A model generated the notes under the pieces. That model saw only the letters and a list, made by a program, of their open reading frames with translations, was not told the origin of the DNA and did no database searches. The position numbers and the translations under genes were made by a program. From contig NZ_WRXO01000002.1 of NCBI RefSeq assembly GCF_009758125.1, positions 682,001 through 746,000 of the forward strand: a DNA stretch of 64,000 nt, in the 5' to 3' direction. The stretch's first letter is position 1, and each line of letters opens with the position of its first letter. Positions 43,975 to 53,923 of the stretch are shown piece by piece. Source of the stretch: Chitinophaga oryziterrae (GTDB lineage Bacteria; Bacteroidota; Bacteroidia; Chitinophagales; Chitinophagaceae).

Positions 43975-45305
43975 ATCAGAAGCCCTGTTACGTCCACCAG
44001 TGTAGCCACAAAAGGAGCCGAAGACGTGGCGGGGTCAGCCCCCAGACGTTTCAGGATCAACGGCAGCATAGAGCCCGAAAGGGTGCCCCATAATACCACT
44101 CCAATGAGTGACAGTCCTACGGTAATGCCTATCAATACAGAATGGGCGCCATAGGTATGAAAGAAGGAGTTCCAGAGAAGGATACGGATAAAGCCGATCA
44201 GTCCCAGTACACTACCCAGCATTAATCCGGAAAGGATTTCCCGGCGCATAACGCGCCACCAGTCTTCAATGGTGATCTCACCCAGGGCCATGGCCTGTAT
44301 GATCAGGGTAGATGCCTGGGAGCCGCTGTTACCACCGCTGGAGATAATGAGTGGTACGAACAGGGCCAGTACTACAGCTTTGGCAATTTCATCCTCAAAG
44401 AAGCCCATGGCGGTAGCAGTAAGCATTTCTCCTATAAAGAGGATCACCAGCCAGCCTATTCGTTTCTTCACCAGCTTCATGAGGGGAATATCGAGGTAAG
44501 GTTCGTCCAATGCTTCGGTACCACCTATCTTCTGGATATCTTCCGTATGTTCTTCATTGGCAATCCACAACATGTCATCGATGGTCACGATACCCAGCAG
44601 GATACCTTCATCATCCACAACCGGCAGGGCCACACGGTTTTCCATACGGAATACCTGGATGGCCTCTTCCTGTTCATCGTTCACATGGAGGGCTACAAAG
44701 CGGTCATCCATCAGGGTATGAACGACGGTGTTGGTAGCCACCAGCAGGAATTCCCTGATACGGAAGTCATCTATCAGTTTGCCTTTTTCATCCACTACAT
44801 AGATCACGTCTATGGTTTCACTGTCCTTTCCGTATTCACGGATATAATCAAGCACCTGCTTAACCGTCCATTCCTCCCGGACAGCGATATAGTCCGGGTT
44901 CATGATACGCCCTACGCTGGTTTCATGGTATCCCAGCAGGCTGAGTGTAATTTTCCGTTCTTCGGGGTCCAGTAGTTTGATCAGCTCTTTCACCACATCA
45001 CTGTGCAGCTCTCCGAGGAAAGCGGTACGGTCATCCGCAGGCAGTTCATTCAGCAGTTCGGCCACTTTCGCAGCCGGCAGCTCATGGATCACATCTTCCT
45101 GTGCATGGAACTCCAGTATCCTGAAGGCAGCAGCAGCACGCCCCAGGGAGAGGTTGTTGATGATAATACCAGCCTGCTCCGGTAACTCATGAATGAGTTC
45201 GGCCACATCCGTAATGAGCTGATCGTCCAGGTAAACCTTTAATTCCTGGTAGTTGTGCTCATCGACAAGCGTTTCGAATTTTTCCTGTAAAGCTTCATTT
45301 TCCAT
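43929..45305 (-). CDS. mgtE: Magnesium transporter MgtE
   Basis: The 458-residue protein has the MgtE order. The N-terminal helical domain (ELIHELPEQAGIIINNLS, LLNELPADDRTAFL) comes first, then two CBS domains (RIMNPDYIAVREEWTVKQVL and RVALPVVDDEGILLGIVT). Five transmembrane segments follow, with the pore motif SSGGNSGSQASTLIIQ. It imports Mg2+ and is gated by cytoplasmic Mg2+ through the CBS and N domains. It lies 50 bases downstream of the bestrophin gene on the same strand, and its 3' end overlaps the phosphatase gene. Confidence 0.95.
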   Translation of the reverse strand: MENEALQEKFETLVDEHNYQELKVYLDDQLITDVAELIHELPEQAGIIINNLSLGRAAAAFRILEFHAQEDVIHELPAAKVAELLNELPADDRTAFLGELHSDVVKELIKLLDPEERKITLSLLGYHETSVGRIMNPDYIAVREEWTVKQVLDYIREYGKDSETIDVIYVVDEKGKLIDDFRIREFLLVATNTVVHTLMDDRFVALHVNDEQEEAIQVFRMENRVALPVVDDEGILLGIVTIDDMLWIANEEHTEDIQKIGGTEALDEPYLDIPLMKLVKKRIGWLVILFIGEMLTATAMGFFEDEIAKAVVLALFVPLIISSGGNSGSQASTLIIQAMALGEITIEDWWRVMRREILSGLMLGSVLGLIGFIRILLWNSFFHTYGAHSVLIGITVGLSLIGVVLWGTLSGSMLPLILKRLGADPATSSAPFVATLVDVTGLLIYFSVAFALMEGILL

Positions 45306-45355
45306 ATTCCAAAAGGCTGTCAGTGAGCGAAATTAAACAAAGTTGAGGTGCTACA

Positions 45356-46222
45356 TTACAATATCTCTGCCACATGTTTGCGTATGTTGGCTGAAATGGT
45401 GTCTGTAGGAAGGTCGTTGGCATCAAAACCAAAAGGGTCCTCGATTTCTTCTGCGATCAGCTCAAGACTGGCCAATACATAAAAAACGAATACGACTACG
45501 GGTATGATCAGGTAACCGACAGTGAACACATAACCAAGGGGCAGGGTCATCACATAAAAGAAAATGAATTTCTTAATGAAAACGCTGTACGAAAACGGGA
45601 TAGGGGTGTTCCTGATACGTTCACAGGCGCCACATATATCGGTAAAGGCTTGTAATTCATGGTTGACGGAGAGCAGTTGTTCTCCGGAGATCTGTTGCTG
45701 GCGGTACAGTTCGTGTATATGTGCCAGTATATGTGCCGCAATCTGGTTAGGCACATGTTTGGTGGTATCTACTGTAAAACCGGGTACCGTTTCCAGTTCA
45801 CCGCCAATAAAGTTCATCCGCAGATGGTTCTTCAGGGCAAATGCATAATTAGGGACCATTAACCTGAAGTATTCTCTGGAGGTGGTGTTGGCAGGTAGCA
45901 TAGCGCTTAACTTGATGGCCAGGTTACGGCTGTTGTTCACGAGGGCGCCCCAATGTTTGCGCCCTTCCCACCAGCGGTCATAGGCGGTATTGGTACGGAA
46001 TACGAGCAGCATTGATATAACAAAACCCAGCAGAGTGTGTACTATCACTATGTTTTTCAGTTCACTGTCGGCCTTCAGCTTAAAGAAATCCATCTCTATA
46101 TACGCTACAGCAGCGGAATAGATAGAGAGGCCCAGGAACATGGGAGATAGCTTGCGCACGGTATCTCCTTTGTGAAACCGGAAGATGAAAGTAAACCAGG
46201 CTTTTGGGTTATAATCGATCAT
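45356..46222 (-). CDS. Bestrophin-like ion channel (UPF0187)
   Basis: The 288-residue membrane protein shows bacterial bestrophin features: LSPMFLGLSIYSAAVAYIEM, VLLGF-like core helices, FRTNTAYDRWWEGRKHWGAL (the conserved NTAYDRWWEGR motif), and the C-terminal acidic motif EEIEDPFGFDANDLP. Bacterial homologues form pentameric channels, some selective for cations. It shares a probable promoter with mgtE, so both may serve ion balance. Confidence 0.93.
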   Translation of the reverse strand: MIDYNPKAWFTFIFRFHKGDTVRKLSPMFLGLSIYSAAVAYIEMDFFKLKADSELKNIVIVHTLLGFVISMLLVFRTNTAYDRWWEGRKHWGALVNNSRNLAIKLSAMLPANTTSREYFRLMVPNYAFALKNHLRMNFIGGELETVPGFTVDTTKHVPNQIAAHILAHIHELYRQQQISGEQLLSVNHELQAFTDICGACERIRNTPIPFSYSVFIKKFIFFYVMTLPLGYVFTVGYLIIPVVVFVFYVLASLELIAEEIEDPFGFDANDLPTDTISANIRKHVAEIL

Positions 46223-46242
46223 ATTTCGTAATTACATTTCCG

Positions 46243-46250
46243 CAAACCTA
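46243..46250 (-). promoter_or_regulatory. Putative -7 box of the bestrophin-mgtE unit (TAGGTTTG)
   Basis: CAAACCTA on the plus strand reads TAGGTTTG leftward, an exact TAnnTTTG match, 20 bases before the bestrophin ATG. Confidence 0.45.
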
Positions 46251-46317
46251 AAATTTTTATGCCTGATTTTGATAACTTCCTGCTTTACCTTTATTTTACG
46301 CTTTGTATTATAAAATT

Positions 46318-46707
46318 ATGATCAAACCATATTTATACGTAGATCACACAAAAGGCAAGGGCCGGGGGGTATTCACAAGAGAAAACATTCCTGCAGGTAC
46401 CCGCATAGAAACCTCACCTGTACTGGTTCTATCTTACGATGACACACAAACGGTGGATACGACCAAGTTGCACAACTACATCTTCCTTTGGGGTGTACGC
46501 GAAACACGCTCCTGTATCGCACTCGGTTTTTGTTCCATCTACAACCATGCTTACGATCCTAATTGCGAGTATGAAATGGACTTTGATGAAGAAACCATGA
46601 GTATCATTACCCGTAAAGAAATTAAAAAGGGAGAGGAACTCAGTATCAACTACAACGGCGAAGTCACAGACACATCCCCCGTTTGGTTCGACGTCCGTAA
46701 AAAATAA
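46318..46707 (+). CDS. SET-domain protein
   Basis: The protein is 129 residues from the ATG at 46318 and is nearly a bare SET domain. It has the N-terminal motif KGRGVFTRENIPAGTRIE, the SAM/active-site motif YNHAYDPNCEYEMD (NHxxxPNC type) and the C-terminal GEELSINYNG. SET proteins are lysine methyltransferases; the target in bacteria is usually unknown. The ATG is chosen over TTG at 46303, because a promoter-like TACGCTTTG at 46297-46305 overlaps that TTG. No pre- or post-SET zinc domain is present. Confidence 0.88.
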   Translation: MIKPYLYVDHTKGKGRGVFTRENIPAGTRIETSPVLVLSYDDTQTVDTTKLHNYIFLWGVRETRSCIALGFCSIYNHAYDPNCEYEMDFDEETMSIITRKEIKKGEELSINYNGEVTDTSPVWFDVRKK

Positions 46708-46718
46708 ACCAAAAATTG

Positions 46719-46738
46719 AAGGAATTGAGAAATTCCTT
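46719..46738 (+). terminator. Weak hairpin after the SET gene
   Basis: AAGGAATT pairs with AATTCCTT around the loop GAGA, followed by ATTATTGTATT. It is AT-rich and lacks a solid T-run, so termination would be weak. Confidence 0.4.
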
Positions 46739-46744
46739 ATTATT

Positions 46745-46780
46745 GTATTAAATTATGTAAGTGCTTATATAATTTAATAC
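46745..46780. promoter_or_regulatory. Near-perfect 36-bp palindrome, candidate MarR operator
   Basis: GTATTAAATTAT at 46745-46756 and ATAATTTAATAC at 46769-46780 are perfectly complementary. The inner TAAG/CTTA pairs continue the symmetry, leaving one mismatched pair and a TG centre. The dyad ends 8 bases before the marR ATG. MarR-family dimers bind such AT-rich palindromes and often repress their own operon, so control of marR-hut is likely. Confidence 0.75.
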
Positions 46781-46788
46781 CCTGCGTT

Positions 46789-47274
46789 ATGAGTTTTTAT
46801 TCTTCCCTGGGATACCTGGTATTTGGCAGCCGGTTAAGGCGGTTAAGTGAATACTTCCTGATGGAAGTAAATAAAGTCTATGAGCAATCAGGTATTGCCT
46901 TTGATGCCAGCTGGTTCCCTGTATTCTATATCCTGTCCAGACAACAGAACATCCCCTTAACTGATATCGCCGAACAACTGGAAGTATCGCATTCTGCGGT
47001 CAGTCAGCTGGTAACCGGCCTTAAAAAGAAAGGACTGGTAGAAACAGCTCCCTGCCCCGATGATGGACGCCGGCAGCTGGTAATGCTTACCGGCAAAGGA
47101 GAGTCGTTATTACAGGAAGTACAGCCTGTATGGGAGGCCATCACCCTGGCCATGACAGCACTTACAGAAACACAGCGTCAGAGCAAACAGTTGCTGGAAG
47201 CCATCACACAGGTGGAGAAAGCCGTTCAGCAGCAGCCATTGTCCACACGTATTCTTTCTTCAATGAAAAACTGA
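46789..47274 (+). CDS. MarR-family transcriptional regulator of the hut operon
   Basis: The 161-residue protein is a winged-helix dimeric regulator. The DNA-binding helices are in IPLTDIAEQLEVSHSAVSQL and VTGLKKKGLVETAPCPDDGR, which carries the wing Asp-Gly-Arg. Dimer helices flank this core at both ends. The hutH gene starts 7 bases after its stop, so the regulator is the first gene of the histidine degradation operon. A histidine-pathway metabolite such as urocanate is a likely ligand, by analogy with HutC; that family is unrelated. Confidence 0.9.
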   Translation: MSFYSSLGYLVFGSRLRRLSEYFLMEVNKVYEQSGIAFDASWFPVFYILSRQQNIPLTDIAEQLEVSHSAVSQLVTGLKKKGLVETAPCPDDGRRQLVMLTGKGESLLQEVQPVWEAITLAMTALTETQRQSKQLLEAITQVEKAVQQQPLSTRILSSMKN

Positions 47275-47281
47275 TTGTATA

Positions 47282-48850
47282 ATGATACACCAATTCAATT
47301 ACGGCATTGATCAGCTCACAGTAGTCAAAGCGCTTGATATTGCCGCGGGCCGCTTACGTGGGGTCATCATCCCCGAAGTGGCAGCACGTATTGCTGCCAG
47401 CCGTGCCTATGTACAGGAGATCGTCGCTAAGCATAGCACGGTATACGGTATCAACACCGGCTTTGGCCCTTTGTGCGATACCAAGATCTCCGAAGAAGAC
47501 ACCCGCACCCTGCAATACAACATCCTGCAGAGCCATAGCGTAGGCGTGGGAAATCCTATCCCGCTAACAGTAGCCCGCGTAATGCTGATCACTAAAGTGC
47601 ATGCACTGGCTCAAGGGTATTCCGGTGTGGCGCCTGCTACGGTAGACCGTATCATCTGGCATATAGAACATAACATTACACCGGTAGTGCCGGAGAAAGG
47701 CTCTGTGGGGGCGTCCGGCGACCTGGCGCCCTTATCACACCTGTTCCTGCCATTGATAGGATTAGGAGAGGTGTGGTACAAAGGACAACGTGTGCATACT
47801 TCTGCTATGATGCAGGCAGAGGGTATTGTACCGGTTATACTCGGCCCTAAAGAAGGACTGGCACTCATCAATGGTACGCAGTTTATTCTTTCCTTTGCAG
47901 TAACAGCATTGCAACGTTTTCATAACCTGCTGGAAGCTGCAGATATTATAGGGGCTTTATCATTAGAAGGATTAATGGGTACTGCCCGTCCTTTCGATCC
48001 GCGCTTACACGCTATACGCCCTTATCCCGGTAGTCAGCTGGTGGCTCACCGCCTTAAAACAATGCTGGAGAATTCAGGTATCATGGCTGCGCATGCTGAC
48101 TGTGACCGTGTACAGGACCCTTACTCTTTACGCTGTATGCCACAGGTGCATGGCGCTTCCCGTACGGCCTGGTTACACCTGCATGAACTCACTACCATTG
48201 AACTGAACGCTGTTACTGATAACCCTATTATCTTCAGCGCTGAGGATACTATCAGTGGTGGTAATTTCCACGGCCAGCCGCTGGCTATTCCACTCGATTA
48301 CGCTACTGTGGCGGCTGCAGAACTGGGTAATATCTCAGACAGGCGTTGTTATATGATGATTGAAGGGCGGTATGGCCTGCCCAAACTGCTCATAGAAAAC
48401 GCAGGGCTCAACTCCGGTTTTATGATTCCACAATACACCACAGCGGCATTGGTGACCGAAAATAAAACCTTGTGTTTCCCCGCCAGTGCAGACAGCATTC
48501 CTACTTCTCTGGGGCAGGAAGACCATGTCTCTATGGGATCTATCAGTGGTCGTAAACTGCACCAGGTGATAGACAACCTGGAATATATTCTTGCGATAGA
48601 ACTGCTGTATGCTGCTCAGGCTGTGGATTTTCGCCGTCCGCTTACATCCGGTCCTGTGCTGGAAACCGTGCATAGCTTTGTGCGCGAAACAGTTTCCTTC
48701 GCTACAAAAGACAGGATCTTCGCGTACGATATTCAACACCTGCATACACTCATCACCAATCAGTCTTTAGTTAATGTAGCCAATAACGCGGCTACCGACA
48801 ATCACTTATCACTAAACGGTATTTATCATGACCAGTTCGGACTTTATTAA
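47282..48850 (+). CDS. hutH: Histidine ammonia-lyase
   Basis: HutH removes ammonia from L-histidine to make urocanate. The MIO cofactor forms from Ala144-Ser145-Gly146 in [14 protein letters not shown]. Other motifs are [11 protein letters not shown] near residue 54, which carries the active-site Tyr, and [20 protein letters not shown]. The 522-residue length is normal. Its end overlaps the start of hutU by 23 bases in a different frame, which suggests translational coupling. Confidence 0.97.
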   Translation: MIHQFNYGIDQLTVVKALDIAAGRLRGVIIPEVAARIAASRAYVQEIVAKHSTVYGINTGFGPLCDTKISEEDTRTLQYNILQSHSVGVGNPIPLTVARVMLITKVHALAQGYSGVAPATVDRIIWHIEHNITPVVPEKGSVGASGDLAPLSHLFLPLIGLGEVWYKGQRVHTSAMMQAEGIVPVILGPKEGLALINGTQFILSFAVTALQRFHNLLEAADIIGALSLEGLMGTARPFDPRLHAIRPYPGSQLVAHRLKTMLENSGIMAAHADCDRVQDPYSLRCMPQVHGASRTAWLHLHELTTIELNAVTDNPIIFSAEDTISGGNFHGQPLAIPLDYATVAAAELGNISDRRCYMMIEGRYGLPKLLIENAGLNSGFMIPQYTTAALVTENKTLCFPASADSIPTSLGQEDHVSMGSISGRKLHQVIDNLEYILAIELLYAAQAVDFRRPLTSGPVLETVHSFVRETVSFATKDRIFAYDIQHLHTLITNQSLVNVANNAATDNHLSLNGIYHDQFGLY

Positions 48851-50498
48851 AACATATGCGGCACACCCGCATTACAAAGCTCCCCGTGGCCCGCAATTAC
48901 ATGCCCGCTCATGGCAGACGGAAGCCCCCCTGCGTATGCTCCTGAATAACCTGGACGATGAAGTGGCGGAGAACCCGGATGAACTGGTCGTATATGGTGG
49001 TATTGGCCAGGCAGCCCGTAACAGGGAAGCATTACAAAAGATCATAGAAATATTGCTGGAACTGGATGAAGATCATTCCTTACTGGTACAGTCGGGCAAG
49101 CCGGTAGGCGTTGTCCGTACACATCCGCAGGCGCCACGTGTAATGCTGGCCAATAGTAACCTGGTGCCTAAATGGGCCACCTGGGAACACTTCAATGAGT
49201 TACGTGCAAAGGGCCTGATGATGTACGGACAGATGACAGCAGGCAGCTGGATTTACATAGGTACACAAGGTATCTTACAAGGCACTTACGAAACCTTTGT
49301 GGAATGCGGTAATCAGCACTTCGGAGGAAATCTTAATGGTCGTTTGTTAGTCACTGCCGGTTTAGGCGGTATGGGGGGCGCACAGCCATTAGCGGCTACC
49401 ATGGCAGGCGCTGTGTTCCTCGGTGCAGACGTGGATGAAACCCGTATCCGGAAAAGACTGGCTACCCGCTACATAGATCGCATGACGCATTCCTATGAGG
49501 AAGCGATCACCTGGGCAATGGACGCCAAAGCTAAAGGACAGGCGCTTTCCATAGGATTAGTGAGTGATGCGGGAGATTTATTAAAAAGATTACTGGAAGA
49601 TAATATCATCCCTGATATACTAACAGACCAGACATCCGCACATGATCCTCTCAACGGATACATCCCTAACGGACTGTCCTTAGAGGAAGCAGCTGCGCTT
49701 CGTAAATCAGATGCAGATGCTTACAAACAATTATCATTAAAAAGCATGGCCCGTCATGTAGGCTATATGCTGGCATTACAACTGAAAGGAGCTGTTACTT
49801 TTGATTATGGCAATAACCTGCGGGAATTCGCTAAACAAGGGGGAGAGGCAAACGCTTTCAATTTCCCCGGCTTCACACCTGCATATATCCGCCCTTTATT
49901 CTGCGAAGGAAAAGGCCCTTTCCGCTGGGTAGCGCTCTCCGGAGATCCACAGGATATCTATACCACAGATCAGGCGTTAATGGACGCTTTCCCGGAGAAC
50001 AAACCACTTATCAACTGGTTACAGAAAGCACAGAAACAGGTGGCCTTCCAGGGGCTGCCGGCACGTATCTGCTGGCTGGGTATGGGAGAGCGTGAAAAAG
50101 CAGGGCTCATCTTTAATGAACTCGTAAGAACGGGCAAAGTAAAAGCACCTATTGTTATAGGTCGTGATCACCTGGACTGTGGCTCTGTCGCTTCTCCCAA
50201 TCGGGAAACAGAGGCGATGAAGGATGGCTCTGACGCCGTATCCGACTGGCCTTTACTCAACCTTATGGCTAATACCGGTGGTGGAGCTACCTGGGTATCT
50301 TTTCACCACGGCGGCGGCGTAGGGATGGGATATTCCCAGCATGCAGGAATGGTAGTACTGGCAGATGGTACAGACCGCGCGGCAGCTTGTTTACAAAGAG
50401 TATTATACAATGATCCTGCTTTAGGGATTTTCCGTCATGCAGATGCAGGATATGAGAAAGCACAGGATGTAGCAAAGCAATTTAATTTAGACCTATGA
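48828..50498 (+). CDS. hutU: Urocanate hydratase
   Basis: HutU uses bound NAD+ as an electrophile to add water to urocanate, giving imidazolonepropionate. The 556-residue protein has the family motifs [34 protein letters not shown] (the NAD loop), [19 protein letters not shown] and [20 protein letters not shown], which carries the active-site Cys. It overlaps hutH by 23 bases and hutI by four. Confidence 0.97.
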   Translation: MTSSDFIKTYAAHPHYKAPRGPQLHARSWQTEAPLRMLLNNLDDEVAENPDELVVYGGIGQAARNREALQKIIEILLELDEDHSLLVQSGKPVGVVRTHPQAPRVMLANSNLVPKWATWEHFNELRAKGLMMYGQMTAGSWIYIGTQGILQGTYETFVECGNQHFGGNLNGRLLVTAGLGGMGGAQPLAATMAGAVFLGADVDETRIRKRLATRYIDRMTHSYEEAITWAMDAKAKGQALSIGLVSDAGDLLKRLLEDNIIPDILTDQTSAHDPLNGYIPNGLSLEEAAALRKSDADAYKQLSLKSMARHVGYMLALQLKGAVTFDYGNNLREFAKQGGEANAFNFPGFTPAYIRPLFCEGKGPFRWVALSGDPQDIYTTDQALMDAFPENKPLINWLQKAQKQVAFQGLPARICWLGMGEREKAGLIFNELVRTGKVKAPIVIGRDHLDCGSVASPNRETEAMKDGSDAVSDWPLLNLMANTGGGATWVSFHHGGGVGMGYSQHAGMVVLADGTDRAAACLQRVLYNDPALGIFRHADAGYEKAQDVAKQFNLDL

Positions 50499-51712
50499 AC
50501 CTGACTGGCCCGTTTTCCCAGATATTACCTCTCTCAGGATTACCTGTAAAAGGGGCGCTGCGCGATGAACAATTACCGGTAATAACGAATGGCGGTATAG
50601 TTACAGACAATGGTAAAATCATTACCATAGCAGATTTTAATACCCTGCAACAACAATACCCGCAAAGTAATATCACACATATTAACACTCCGGCAGTACT
50701 ATTGCCGGGGTTCATAGACTGCCATACACATATCTGCTTTGACGGAAACCGCAGCCGTGATTATGCGATGCGCATCGCCGGCAAAAGTTATTTGGAAATC
50801 GCCCGTGCAGGTGGTGGCATATGGGACTCTGTTACCAAAACACGTACCGCCACTATCGATACCCTTACTAAAAACACGGTAGCAAGAGCTAACCGTCATT
50901 TACAGGAAGGCGTAACCACCATAGAAGTAAAAAGTGGTTACGGATTAAACCTCGAAGATGAGCTGAAAATGTTACAGGCTATCAGACTGGCAGGGTTACA
51001 AACGAAGGCTACATTGATACCTACCTGCCTGGCCGCACATATGCTTCCTAAGGATTTTGAAGGTACAGAAGAAACATATCTCAACTGGATCATCAACGTC
51101 TTATTGCCGGAAGTAAAAGATCTTACGCAACGTGTAGATATCTTCATAGAGGAAACTGCCTTCTCTGCTGCACAAGCCTTACCTTTTTTACTACAGGCAA
51201 AAGCATTGGGTTTTGCAGCTACTGTACATGCAGATCAGTTCACCTGTGGTGGGGCCATAGTAGCTATAGAAGCAGGCGCTGTATCTGCTGATCACCTGGA
51301 AGCCAGTGATATCAACTCTGTAGCAGGATTGGCAGCTGCAGACATTGCGGCTGTAGTACTGCCAGGTGCTTCCTTGGGCTTAGGCATGCCTTATGCACCT
51401 GCCCGCAGGTTGTTGGATGCAGGGGCATGCGTGGCTATCGCCAGCGACTGGAATCCAGGTTCTGCGCCTATGGGAGACTTATTATTACAAGCCGCAGTAA
51501 TGAGTGCCGCAGAAAAGTTATCTGCTGCAGAAGTATTTGCGGGTCTTACATTCCGTGCTGCGAAAGCGCTGCAACTGACGCATACCGGTCAGCTGGCACC
51601 AGGCTTTGACGCTGATATGCAGATGTATCCATGTGATGATTACAGGGACATCTTATACTACCAGGGTAAGATGAAACCATCAGCAGTGTGGAAGAATGGA
51701 GAGAAGATATAG
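50495..51712 (+). CDS. hutI: Imidazolonepropionase
   Basis: HutI opens the imidazolone ring of imidazolonepropionate to N-formimidoyl-L-glutamate. The 405-residue amidohydrolase has the metal motif [12 protein letters not shown], then the sequences [13 protein letters not shown] and [14 protein letters not shown], and the aspartate motif [15 protein letters not shown]. It begins with an ATGA overlap on the hutU stop codon. Confidence 0.97.
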   Translation: MNLTGPFSQILPLSGLPVKGALRDEQLPVITNGGIVTDNGKIITIADFNTLQQQYPQSNITHINTPAVLLPGFIDCHTHICFDGNRSRDYAMRIAGKSYLEIARAGGGIWDSVTKTRTATIDTLTKNTVARANRHLQEGVTTIEVKSGYGLNLEDELKMLQAIRLAGLQTKATLIPTCLAAHMLPKDFEGTEETYLNWIINVLLPEVKDLTQRVDIFIEETAFSAAQALPFLLQAKALGFAATVHADQFTCGGAIVAIEAGAVSADHLEASDINSVAGLAAADIAAVVLPGASLGLGMPYAPARRLLDAGACVAIASDWNPGSAPMGDLLLQAAVMSAAEKLSAAEVFAGLTFRAAKALQLTHTGQLAPGFDADMQMYPCDDYRDILYYQGKMKPSAVWKNGEKI

Positions 51713-51752
51713 AAGATTGCAGTTAACTTTACAGTTATCCTAACATACATTA

Positions 51753-52745
51753 ATGAGTACAACGAATTTTTATAAATCACCTGAGGCATGGACGGGGCGG
51801 GTAGATGGAACCGATGAGGAAACACTTCGCTGGCATCAGCACATAATACCCGTAAATGTATTAGCAGGGGAGAAGTTCCCGGTCTTACACCCTGGTCAGA
51901 AGGGGTTCGTTTTTTTAGGCTTTGCATCTGACGAAGGCGTGAGGCGTAACAAAGGACGTACAGGTGCAGCTACCGGACCTGCAGCATTAAGGAATGCCTG
52001 TTCAAACTTTCCTGTTCATTTTGATATTAAGCAATTAGTATTGATAGATGCGGGAGATGTAGTTTGTTATGAGCAGGCATTAGAACCTGCACATGAACTA
52101 TTATGCGGAGTTGTGCTGGCCATAAAAAAGGCGGGCTATCTGCCTATACTGTTAGGTGGTGGGCATGAGATCACATATGGGCATGCACAGGCATTATATG
52201 CACATCTGCATATCAACAAATCAGTTGAAAAATTAGGCTTGCTAAATATAGATGCACATTTCGATTTAAGAATTCCCGGAGAGGAAGGAAGTACTTCCGG
52301 TACAGGCTTCTGGCAGCTTGCAGAATACTGCAAAGAGCTGGAGCGCCCTTTCCATTATCTCGCATTAGGTATCCAGACAAACAGCAACACACAACAACTC
52401 TTCCGTATCGCCGGAGAACTGGATGCACAGTACGTAGATGCAGACGCTTTCCACTTACAGGACCGTACTTTACTACAAGCAGCTATCTCACAATTCATCA
52501 AAGAAGCAGATCAGATCTACCTCACCATAGACCTCGACGTTTTCGCTGCTGCATTTGCTCCTGGTGTCAGTGCTACTGCTTATAACGGTATCAGACCCGA
52601 TGGCCTTTTCCTGGAATGTTACCGCACGCTGTTACAAAGCGGAAAGCTCGCAGGGCTCGATATCGCAGAACTGAATCCTGAATTTGATATCGATAACCGT
52701 ACCGCGAAACTTGGAGCCGCGCTGTTATTCGAAGTTGTAAACTAA
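51753..52745 (+). CDS. hutG: Formimidoylglutamase
   Basis: HutG, of the arginase/agmatinase family, hydrolyses N-formimidoylglutamate to glutamate and formamide. The 330-residue protein keeps the manganese-binding motifs GGGHEITYGHAQAL, LNIDAHFDLR and LTIDLDVFAAAFAPG. It completes a four-enzyme route from histidine to glutamate. It starts 40 bases after hutI, and a strong dyad lies 12 bases beyond the stop. Confidence 0.93.
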   Translation: MSTTNFYKSPEAWTGRVDGTDEETLRWHQHIIPVNVLAGEKFPVLHPGQKGFVFLGFASDEGVRRNKGRTGAATGPAALRNACSNFPVHFDIKQLVLIDAGDVVCYEQALEPAHELLCGVVLAIKKAGYLPILLGGGHEITYGHAQALYAHLHINKSVEKLGLLNIDAHFDLRIPGEEGSTSGTGFWQLAEYCKELERPFHYLALGIQTNSNTQQLFRIAGELDAQYVDADAFHLQDRTLLQAAISQFIKEADQIYLTIDLDVFAAAFAPGVSATAYNGIRPDGLFLECYRTLLQSGKLAGLDIAELNPEFDIDNRTAKLGAALLFEVVN

Positions 52746-52756
52746 ATACCATCCTC

Positions 52757-52811
52757 AGATAATGATCTGTTACTTACAGTCAAAAAGATTGTAAATAACG
52801 GATCATTATCT
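52757..52811. terminator. Long dyad after hutG
   Basis: A 21-base arm at 52757-52777 pairs with 52791-52811; the two differ only by two G-T wobble positions. The loop is 13 bases. A T-run is missing on both sides, so it may be a transcript end or an mRNA-stabilising hairpin between two convergent genes. Confidence 0.55.
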
Positions 52812-52816
52812 AAGCA

Positions 52817-53665
52817 CTAAAGGGTCTCTACTTCTTCAACAGAAAGATCTGTTACTTTAGAAATTAATGCTAACTCAAGTCCTAATGTTTTCATCTTGCT
52901 GGCGATCTGCTTCTGTTGCTCAACCTTTCCAATAGCTATTCCTCTAACTTCTCCTCTAACTTCTCCTATCCTAAAATACGGATCTATTTCCGGGTGTTCG
53001 TCGTTATCGATAATAAATGCGTCCGTGAATATCATTTTGTTTAAATTTAGCTTAACATTTAGATTATGTAATTTCGCTAAGACCCGTAGCTGATTAAAAT
53101 AAAGCCCCCTTTCTAAAGGCCCGCCAACAGACATTTCTACCTCCTCTACAATATTTTTCACTGCTACTTCTTCATCATCTTTTCCGAAGTTAGCTAAAAT
53201 TGAAAATACTTTTATTGCAGGACTATCTGATTTTAGGAAAAATTTATAATCAACATCTTTTAATGCTATAATGTGATATCTGTATTTGAAATTTTTATAG
53301 TTAATAGTTCTGGACATGGTGACACCACCTCTACCTATAAAAATAACATATTGCTCTACAGGCATACGGTATTTACGTTGTATCATCAACGCATATTCTG
53401 CCATACGATATACCATGTCCTTCTCATTCTGAGACTGCCATTCCAGATGCAGCACAAACGTCCGATTATTCCGGTCTGTTACTTTCTTCAATACATCCGG
53501 TTTTCTTTCTTTCGTATGCTGCAGATCATCCGGAATTTCTTCACTGGATGTAATATCTAATTCCAACACATCTTTAATAATGACGGGTAACACGGATTCC
53601 ATATTCTCCTTGACTATCCTGTCATACCTGTTCCCCTGCTTTTGATCAATAGCTTCTACTTCCAT
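52817..53665 (-). CDS. Rpn/PD-(D/E)XK-like nuclease
   Basis: The 282-residue protein resembles the Rpn recombination-promoting nuclease/putative transposase family. The nuclease core is seen as KPDVL with Asp57 and LEWQ with Glu75 and Gln77, followed by the family's EYALMIQRKYRMPVEQYVIF. The C-terminal segment contains two exact 12-bp DNA repeats encoding GEVR twice (52941-52964). The tail ends with the motif GLELALISKVTDLSVEEV common in these proteins. It stands alone and AT-richer than its neighbours, suggesting later acquisition. Confidence 0.85.
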   Translation of the reverse strand: MEVEAIDQKQGNRYDRIVKENMESVLPVIIKDVLELDITSSEEIPDDLQHTKERKPDVLKKVTDRNNRTFVLHLEWQSQNEKDMVYRMAEYALMIQRKYRMPVEQYVIFIGRGGVTMSRTINYKNFKYRYHIIALKDVDYKFFLKSDSPAIKVFSILANFGKDDEEVAVKNIVEEVEMSVGGPLERGLYFNQLRVLAKLHNLNVKLNLNKMIFTDAFIIDNDEHPEIDPYFRIGEVRGEVRGIAIGKVEQQKQIASKMKTLGLELALISKVTDLSVEEVETL

Positions 53666-53897
53666 TTATTCAGATAAATGATTAATAAATAAACGTCTTA
53701 AGCTTAGGGGAGAAAATGATAACTGGGTAACAAAAGCAGCCCTGAATATAACTTACTGTGGCTACTCTAATATTTTAGCATAGCGAATGTAAGAAAATAG
53801 TAAATTCAATTATGCAGGGTTATAAAATTTTTCTTCAGTACCGTTGCGTAGTTTCCGCAAATCTTTACAAATATGCACGGAATATGGATCTGATAGT

Positions 53898-53905
53898 TAT
53901 ATTTG
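53898..53905 (+). promoter_or_regulatory. Putative -7 promoter box (TATATTTG)
   Basis: An exact TAnnTTTG match lies 19 bases before the ATG at 53924. It overlaps an in-frame TTG at 53903, which argues against that codon as the start. Confidence 0.5.
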
Positions 53906-53923
53906 TCAAATAAACTATATATC

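Noticed and set aside
48828..48850. Possible frameshift at the hutH/hutU junction, because the reading frames overlap
   Set aside because: Both proteins are complete by family motifs; a 23-base overlap with different frames is a normal operon overlap.
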